NCBI RefSeq assembly: GCF_009796745.1
Contig: NZ_CP047024.1
Location: 2,852,001-2,916,000 of the forward strand
Direction: 5' to 3'
Source of the DNA: Paraglaciecola sp. L1A13
Lineage (GTDB): Bacteria; Pseudomonadota; Gammaproteobacteria; Enterobacterales; Alteromonadaceae
DNA length: 64,000 nt
Shown: piece after piece, positions 58,206-64,000 of the stretch
Layout: the number at the start of each line of letters is the position of its first letter
Position numbering within the stretch: the first letter of the stretch is position 1
Translations under genes and position numbers: made by a program
Notes under the pieces: generated by a model
Seen by the model: only the letters and a program-made list of their open reading frames with translations
Database searches by the model: none
Told to the model about the DNA's origin: nothing

Positions 58206-58344
58206 TGACAACTGCGAAATAGTGAGAAATGAGATAATCCTTTGCATACCGAAACAATTAACCGCAAATGTTTAGCCTTCGGCGCTTCTAACGTTTCATC
58301 GTCATGGTCGCCGGCACAACCTGACCAATAGCTAGTTAATTGGT

Positions 58345-58480
58345 TTGAGCGGCCAGCAGACTTGGAGGGTATTATTTTTTTAATTGACCTCTGGCCGTAA
58401 AGCGAACATCAAAGTCCCATTCCAAGACTAGAAATTAATGGCTGAAATTGCTGGCCACGGGCAATAGCCAGAGGTCGCTA
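58345..58480. repeat. nested inverted-repeat region (possible MITE-like remnant)
   Basis: GACCTCTGGC (58386-58395) and GCCAGAGGTC (58467-58476) are perfect 10-bp complements 71 bases apart. Inside and beside them lie further complementary pairs: GGCCAGC before 58360 with GCTGGCC near 58455, and CGGCCAG with CTGGCCG. The whole gap between the AraC gene and the DUF4177-like ORF is otherwise empty. No transposase is encoded. Confidence 0.45.
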
Positions 58481-58521
58481 GTGATTTACAATGACTTGCT
58501 ATATTTTTGTCGTTGATACTA

Positions 58522-58704
58522 TTATTTACGTTCAATTAAAAGAGTATATGAAACGACAAAACCACTGAACCAAGTGTTGGAGTTCATAGAAACAACCACC
58601 CAACCCTCTTTCGCAATATCATCAAGCTGATTGTTAAGAGCATCTAGATCAACGGATCCAAACCCCATATACTTTCTTTTGCTAAATTCTACAATTTTTC
58701 TCAT
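58522..58704 (-). CDS. small DUF4177-like protein
   Basis: A 60-residue protein starting MRKIVEFSKRKYMGFGSVDL. The core LDALNNQLDDIAKEGWVVVSMN followed by a short beta strand TLLIERK resembles DUF4177, small proteins of unknown function. The frame is open to 58815, but the ATG at 58704 has AGGAAG about nine bases ahead and the upstream part does not fit the family. It sits next to decayed mobile DNA. It might be a real gene or a fragment; I lean to real. Confidence 0.6.
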   Translation of the reverse strand: MRKIVEFSKRKYMGFGSVDLDALNNQLDDIAKEGWVVVSMNSNTWFSGFVVSYTLLIERK

Positions 58705-58926
58705 TGAACATGCTTCCTGCCGATTGAAATTTAGCGCCCGCATAAATTGCGCAGCAAGTTGGACGCTTTTCTGCGTCGTTTGTTTGTAAAAAACCGAACT
58801 GCTTTTAACAGTCAAATCTAATGCGTTTGTTAAATAGTCTTACGCATCCTAACCACGGCAAGAGCTTGAATGCCTAATTATCACTCAATTCACTCGCATC
58901 CCGCTAAAAATACAGTATAAAAGTAA

Positions 58927-59951
58927 TCAGTATCCATTTGCAGCCATGCGTCGTTTACGTCTTATACTGGTTATTCTGCTCCTATCAACTTTTATCAGAT
59001 CAATCCCGATATGCCTTAAGCGGACGATATTATCTGCTCCATCACCACGGTTTATCAGACAGTTATCTTATCGCACCACGGTGTCCAGAACCCAGTGCAA
59101 CTTACTTTCTATACTCCAGTGGCTTCGTGCCGCTTTACTAAATTGTTCTGGCGTCAGCAGGGTAGAGCTAATGTAGCAGCAGTATCCTGGTAACTTTTTT
59201 TGGCATTATACCTGTAGTTTATCGCCATACCAATGATCTTTAAGCCTGGCCAAGAAAGGAATGTCTTGGCGATATCGCCTCCATCTAGAAAAGGATATTC
59301 ACAGGCTTCAACGCGGCCATGTCCTTTCTCCATATGGAGGGTAGATGCTTTATTCGCAGAGGCCAAGGCCTGTTTGATACTATCGTCAAACCTCTTCTGG
59401 TTATCCTTGACCGCAATCAGGTAATCCGCTCCATTATCTATAATGGCCTTAGATATTTTATGTCGGCATACCATGGCGTCAATCGTGATGAGGCAACCTT
59501 TGATGTCCAGCTAATCGGGAATGGCTTTGATTTCATTCGACTTGGCGTCGGTCTTAGTCTGCCGGATAACCACCCCATTAGCAGCGGCAAAAGCGCTGAT
59601 CATGTGTATTGCAGATTGTTAGTCATGACGATTATACGAGCTGCGTAAATACGTACCACCCACCGCGACCACAACCCTTCGCTCAGCTTCACCACCTCTT
59701 GTATCCAGCGAATAAAGGTCACTGGGGGCTATCGTATCGTGTACAGGCAATCCATCTTTAAATAATCCCAAACCCTGTAGTCAAGTTAATCTGGCTTTAC
59801 CGAAATCTTCAATAACCTCCTAGGACTCGCAACCGGTGAAGATGATACAAATAAGTAAGAACAATACATCGCAAGGGGGATAACTTATTTTCGCGGTTTG
59901 GCGAGGGTCTTTTACATAAGCGAAGTGTTGGGCAAATACATCGATTGTCAT
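58927..59951 (-). pseudogene. ISAs1-family transposase, decayed
   Basis: The minus strand from the ATG at 59951 (MTIDVFAQHFAYVKDPRQTA) to a stop at 58927 reads, across several frames, as a nearly complete ISAs1-family transposase. Recognisable pieces are [97 protein letters not shown] and RLRHIGIDLIK. It has in-frame stops (59820-59822, 59781-59783, 59619-59621, 59511-59513) and frameshifts (near 59680, 59150 and 59050). The CDS cannot be functional. The longest intact stretch is 59154-59474. Confidence 0.9.
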
Positions 59952-60073
59952 GGTTGACCTCCAAAAGGGGGTATACAATCACAGTGATATCAGCCCGTCA
60001 TATAATGTTATTTTTGTTCAAAGAACGTTCATGATCTTGCCTTGTAACGAAGACCTTACTTAAAGTTTAATGA

Positions 60074-60104
60074 CAAAAAAAGCCAGATGATTGCACATCT
60101 GGCT
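60074..60104 (-). terminator. terminator downstream of the GH8 gene
   Basis: On the minus strand AGCCAGATG, a six-base loop and CATCTGGCT are followed by TTTTTT. It lies about 25 bases after the GH8 stop. Confidence 0.9.
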
Positions 60105-60128
60105 TCCTAATTGAGGTTTGCTTACAAA

Positions 60129-62774
60129 TTACTCAGGTTTGTAAATCTTATACCCACCTGAAACATGTAATAAACTCATCATATGTAACATACCATCGTA
60201 ATAACGATACTTGCCAGTTGGCGCATCTTGCTGCCATAAATATTCGATCATATCTTTGGCAAACGGGTTTTCACTTGCCGTGGCACCAAAAGCATTCATA
60301 GCTGTACGGCCATGTCCACGATAATTAATACCAGGTTCACGCACACCGTCAACTTCATATATAGCTATGAAATCGCCTTTAGTCGTTACTTCTTTATTAA
60401 AAAAGTTGACTTGGCGATCGACTAACTCTTTAAGGTCGGCACTTTCGCTTATCCAATAATAATCCAAGGCTAAGTTACCCATTACACGGTAAGAGTCGTA
60501 GGCACTTTTGTGACTATTATTGTTAAAACTTGTGTATTGCGGCGCACCATCATGGCTTGCATAATCACTATATAAACCAGTAACTGGGTGAGCGGCTTTA
60601 CCTAAAAACTCTCGACTAATTGCCGCAGCTTCATGCCAATAATCATTATCTGCATCAGCCCATAAGGCCCATAACTCATAGAAAGCAGGTAAGTGATAAG
60701 ACGGGTCAGTGAAACTATCAATATTAGGCGTGGTTACAAACTCAATCTGTTTATAAATTGGATTCATCATCAAACGTGTATTGTCTGACTGGGTATAAAT
60801 CATATCATGCAAGATCGCATTCGCTTCTGTCTGATAATCATAAATACCTGCTGTGCTACCCCATCTATTGTTAGCAAAAAATAGAGCCATTGCAAAAAAC
60901 TCCTCGCCATCTGGCGCAGGATTAGCTGCTATAGGAGCATAAGGTGCCACTGCACTAAGCTGCCAAGCAAAAAAGTCTTTATGAACTCCTGACTTGTTTT
61001 GCATTTTGTCTTTGGTAAACGTCCATAATTTGTTAAATGTGGCTTGATCGTCCATCAGTACCGAGATAAACATACCGTAAGACATACCTTCTGAGCGAAT
61101 GTCATTTGAATCAATGGCTTTAATAAATGCCATATCTTCCCCTACGCCGTATAGCAAGCTAGTGTTAGATTCAACTCTAACCGGGCCATCACTTGCCGCC
61201 GCAGCACTGACTTTAACGTTGTCGATTTGTATGTCACCCACTATATCAACTACTTTACCGCCAGCTAAAATTTGCAGACCTACACCACTTAACTTAGTAA
61301 AATCGAAACCACCACTTACATAGCCAAAACTAGCGCTAGGACCGACATTATTAAACGTTAAGGTAAAAAACTCATCGGCTGGATGACTGGCGATAGAGGC
61401 ATAACCTATAAAACCAGGTTGATAGTTTGTGTCTTCAATCACCAATTGCGTGATCATACTGCCATCATTAACATAAGATGCCGGTAACTTAACATCAAAT
61501 GAAATGCTTGCCCCGCCTGTAATATCAACCGCATCAAACTGTTGGTATTTAACAGTGAATACATCACCACTACTGTGCCAACTTGGGGACACATTAAGTG
61601 TGCCTGCATTTTCACTCAAGACAACATTGACGTTTGTACCATTATCTACAGCCACAACCCAATTATTAATATCATTGTCGAATGTATCAATAAACGCTTC
61701 TTCTGCTGGCACTTCTAACTCATTCGGTAAACTAATACTGACTTCATCAATAATTATATCGCCAGTAACACTAGTAGGTTTTCCGTTCGCCAAGAATTGA
61801 AATCCAAAACCTCGCACTTGCGTAAAATCAAAACCTTCAGCAATATAGCCAAAACCGGTATCAGGTCCTACATTTTCAGCTGTGATAGTGACTCTGCCAT
61901 TTGTGACTAAAGCATTGTAACCAAAAAAGCCAGGGTTAAAGTTTGCGTCTTCAATAATTAACTGGACCGCCATACTGCCATCAGTGACGTACTCGTCAGC
62001 CACTTCCATTTCATAGACAATAGTTGCACCAGAGGTAATATCAATGGAAGGAAATTGTTGAAATTTCACCGATAAGTTGTCGCCATTACTGTTCCATGTA
62101 GGAGTAACTTGTAGAGCCTCATCCACTACAGCCAAAGTAGCCGTAACTTCTGTGCCATTATCACCATTTGTTATCCAACCAGTAAAACCATCAGTAAAAC
62201 CTTGGTAAAATTCTGCCTCAGATGAATCAACGGGAGCAACTGGCTCATCAGGAATAAGTTCAAACAATTGTGCGTAGGTAGACTGTAATTTAGTGGTGAC
62301 TTGTTCTTCAGTGGCAATGCCATGCTCAACAAAAAAGTTGGGATAAACACCTGTGTGATAAGCTGAATTTTCAGAGAAAGTATCAGCAATATTGCCTTTT
62401 GCTGGATCGTACTGAATATCCCAAGTTAGGTCGTTATTGCTAAATGTCCCTCTACGATTGACGATAAGTACAAGTGAACCATTCATTATTGCTGATTCAT
62501 CAGAACCTAGAGAAGACAACGTTAAATCACTACTTTGAACAATTCCATTAACGTTATTAGAACTCACTCTAAGGGCTATATTTTCTACTGTATCGGCATC
62601 ATTTGTGACAGTGACGTTCATCTCATATTGATACTCAAAACGACTAACCCTTGATTGTTTGGTTATCGAAAGACTCTCAACCAAAATATCTGCATATGAC
62701 ATTTGTGATGAAAATAATAATGTACATCCAATAAAGGACGATAAGGAATGACGTACTTTTTTAGTTAGCAACAT
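60129..62774 (-). CDS. secreted GH8 glycoside hydrolase (REX-like) with tandem carbohydrate-binding-like modules
   Basis: An 881-residue exported enzyme. Its parts are: signal peptide about 1-28; an Ig-like domain (29-125) with a linker; two homologous beta-sandwich modules (about 189-350 and 361-523) sharing NGT, WNSNGD/WHSSGD, QQF, DGSM, QLxIED, FGY and FDF motifs; and a GH8 domain (about 527-881). The catalytic domain closely resembles reducing-end xylose-releasing exo-oligoxylanases: the probable acid is Glu562 (RSEGMSYGMF), the probable base Asp760 (SAYDSYRV), with DGEEFFAMALFFANNRWG and FTDPSYHLPAFYELWALWAD. The ATG overlaps the end of the PEP-CTERM gene by 14 bases and has GGAG nine bases ahead. 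Probable role: processing xylan-like or other beta-1,4-linked oligosaccharides outside the cell. Confidence 0.9.
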   Translation of the reverse strand: MLLTKKVRHSLSSFIGCTLLFSSQMSYADILVESLSITKQSRVSRFEYQYEMNVTVTNDADTVENIALRVSSNNVNGIVQSSDLTLSSLGSDESAIMNGSLVLIVNRRGTFSNNDLTWDIQYDPAKGNIADTFSENSAYHTGVYPNFFVEHGIATEEQVTTKLQSTYAQLFELIPDEPVAPVDSSEAEFYQGFTDGFTGWITNGDNGTEVTATLAVVDEALQVTPTWNSNGDNLSVKFQQFPSIDITSGATIVYEMEVADEYVTDGSMAVQLIIEDANFNPGFFGYNALVTNGRVTITAENVGPDTGFGYIAEGFDFTQVRGFGFQFLANGKPTSVTGDIIIDEVSISLPNELEVPAEEAFIDTFDNDINNWVVAVDNGTNVNVVLSENAGTLNVSPSWHSSGDVFTVKYQQFDAVDITGGASISFDVKLPASYVNDGSMITQLVIEDTNYQPGFIGYASIASHPADEFFTLTFNNVGPSASFGYVSGGFDFTKLSGVGLQILAGGKVVDIVGDIQIDNVKVSAAAASDGPVRVESNTSLLYGVGEDMAFIKAIDSNDIRSEGMSYGMFISVLMDDQATFNKLWTFTKDKMQNKSGVHKDFFAWQLSAVAPYAPIAANPAPDGEEFFAMALFFANNRWGSTAGIYDYQTEANAILHDMIYTQSDNTRLMMNPIYKQIEFVTTPNIDSFTDPSYHLPAFYELWALWADADNDYWHEAAAISREFLGKAAHPVTGLYSDYASHDGAPQYTSFNNNSHKSAYDSYRVMGNLALDYYWISESADLKELVDRQVNFFNKEVTTKGDFIAIYEVDGVREPGINYRGHGRTAMNAFGATASENPFAKDMIEYLWQQDAPTGKYRYYDGMLHMMSLLHVSGGYKIYKPE

Positions 62775-63312
62775 AATTAGACACTCCTTTTTTACGTTGG
62801 CGTAAAAATATGAATCCTAAAGATGCAAACAATATGCACAAAATAGATGGTTCAGAAACAGCAGAAGATGAAGATGCGACATCATTTGAGCCCGACTCTA
62901 TAATATCAAAAGTATTTGGATCATAAATTTCAAATGCCTGACTAAATGACACAACATTTGGCGCACCTAACCACTCAAAAGAAATCTTTAATCCACTCAG
63001 AACATCTCCAACAGCTAACGGGGCACCCAGTGCAAGTCCATCAACTAAGCCAGGAAGTGGGGCTGCAAAGATTGCTGGGTCTACTGCCAATACATCCCAA
63101 TCAGTAGGGGTATTGAGCACTTGAATATTTTGAAACAGGCCAAATTCAAAATACAAAGTGAATGCATCGATTACTGATGCGCTGTTGTTCGTTAGCGCGT
63201 ATTCAGCAGTATAAACATTGCCATTATCTTTGTTGATATCTACGTTTATTAGTGCGGCTTGGCTAGTGCTACATATTAGCAACAACGTTAGCATTAAAAT
63301 TTTTTTATACAC
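62761..63312 (-). CDS. PEP-CTERM-type sorted exoprotein
   Basis: A 183-residue precursor with an N-terminal signal (MYKKILMLTLLLICSTSQA), a beta-rich middle domain, and a C-terminal tripartite sorting signal. That signal is VSEPS at about residue 151, a hydrophobic helix ILCILFASLGFIFL, then the basic RQRKK tail. This is the form recognised by exosortase, with SEP in place of the usual PEP. The GTG at 63312 with AAGG ahead gives the best signal peptide; ATG 63294 and a TTG at 63363 are alternatives. It is translationally coupled to the GH8 gene downstream. The middle domain resembles a family of PEP-CTERM proteins of unknown role. No exosortase gene lies in the window. Confidence 0.85.
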   Translation of the reverse strand: MYKKILMLTLLLICSTSQAALINVDINKDNGNVYTAEYALTNNSASVIDAFTLYFEFGLFQNIQVLNTPTDWDVLAVDPAIFAAPLPGLVDGLALGAPLAVGDVLSGLKISFEWLGAPNVVSFSQAFEIYDPNTFDIIESGSNDVASSSSAVSEPSILCILFASLGFIFLRQRKKGVSNYVAN

Positions 63313-64000
63313 TATTATTAACCTTATTAAGTTGTGTGATTTCCTAGTAAGTCCTTGGGCCAATTTTTTTGATAAGTTGAATATTTACTCTCCTATATCA
63401 AATGAATTTTTAGCCTCATTCCTTCTCGGCGAAGATACTACACACAAAAAATTTACAAATTAACAACAACTTGTATTTAAGGTTTTTTCGTAAAAAGAAA
63501 ATTATGATTCATAAGAAAACTGTGGACTGAGAATAGGTAAATTAAAAGACATCTTGGCTGATACCTTGTTAACCAACATCCCTGTTATATCAATAATGGC
63601 TGCCTGTCGGCTAACTGTCGTCTATTACTCAATTGTTTTCACGTAATTCAGAATTTAAAACAAGCGTCTCCCACTGTTGGGCAAACCAGTTTTGAAAAAA
63701 AATTATAAAGACATATATTTTTTTTCCTTCATATTTCAATAGCATCATCATGACAGAGCACTGATAAGCGGACTGAATGGGAACATTGACTCTTTAATAA
63801 TACAGGTGCCAGCATACCCATATCTGACTAACAAATTTGAACGAGAAGCCGACACTCAAATAGAGGTCTGATACTCAGATTTAAAGTTGGAAACGGAATC
63901 AAGAAAATTTTATTAGCGCTAATACTATCAACCTCAAACGCATAAGACTTTTCTTCCTCCTATTAAAAACTATGTAAAAATATTGTCCAAAATTAAATTA
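63313..64000. other. AT-rich region upstream of the PEP-CTERM/GH8 unit
   Basis: These 688 bases show no plausible ORF or RNA gene. They should contain the promoter of the PEP-CTERM/GH8 pair, but I cannot single out one box with confidence. Several T- and A-tracts occur between 63690 and 63730. Confidence 0.5.

Noticed and set aside
59319..59648. 109-residue plus-strand ORF
   Set aside because: It is the antisense of the decayed ISAs1 transposase.

Overview
The window looks like chromosome of a marine gammaproteobacterium of the order Alteromonadales (a Glaciecola/Paraglaciecola/Alteromonas-type organism). This rests on gene order (gyrA-serC-aroA-cmk-rpsA; dapA-bamC-purC; gcvR-bcp; perM/bepA; hda next to a DUF2066 gene and purM-purN), a DUF3718 gene, moderate GC and two decayed insertion sequences. 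Genus-level assignment is inference. Layout: 0-7 kb is a minus-strand housekeeping block, gyrA-serC-aroA-cmk-rpsA (rpsA runs off the left edge). gyrA is read in three frames because of two one-base insertions about 93 bp apart. 7-12.7 kb is plus strand: ubiG with a HAD phosphatase, then the class Ia ribonucleotide reductase genes nrdA-nrdB-yfaE. These lie behind a tandem pair of NrdR-type boxes and a long, hairpin-rich leader. 13-18.4 kb is minus strand: a solitary asparagine synthase, then dapA-bamC-purC. 18.5-29 kb holds small conserved housekeeping units: gcvR-bcp, perM, bepA, a TlpA-like thioredoxin, arsC-wrbA-DUF2069, DUF2066-hda, and purM-purN-DUF3108. 29-33.5 kb holds fadE behind a FadR-like operator, a scrap of an IS3-family element that seems to form the fadE terminator, and a Na/phosphate cotransporter. 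33.7-41.4 kb is more accessory: a SOUL haem-binding-type lipoprotein, a TetR-OYE-MFS operon with a palindromic operator on its promoter, a solute-binding protein, a DUF3718 protein and a membrane diguanylate cyclase. 41.5-51.4 kb is a lipid/acyl catabolic island. On the minus strand it has a beta-oxidation operon (hydratase/dehydrogenase fusion, thiolase, large acyl-CoA dehydrogenase) followed after a terminator by an epoxide-hydrolase-type hydrolase. Divergently, on the plus strand, it has a haloalkane dehalogenase, an SDR and an acyl-CoA synthetase. 51.6-58.2 kb holds an exported M1 aminopeptidase, a succinate-semialdehyde-type dehydrogenase and a divergent MFS/AraC pair resembling NimT/NimR. 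58.2-60 kb is a decayed mobile zone: an inverted-repeat region, a small DUF4177-like ORF and an ISAs1-family transposase pseudogene. 60-63.4 kb holds a two-gene unit: a PEP-CTERM-type surface protein translationally coupled to a secreted GH8 enzyme with two tandem carbohydrate-binding-like modules. This pair is the best candidate for an undescribed polysaccharide-processing unit. The acyl/haloalkane island is the second most interesting locus. No tRNA, rRNA, CRISPR array or defence system was recognised.
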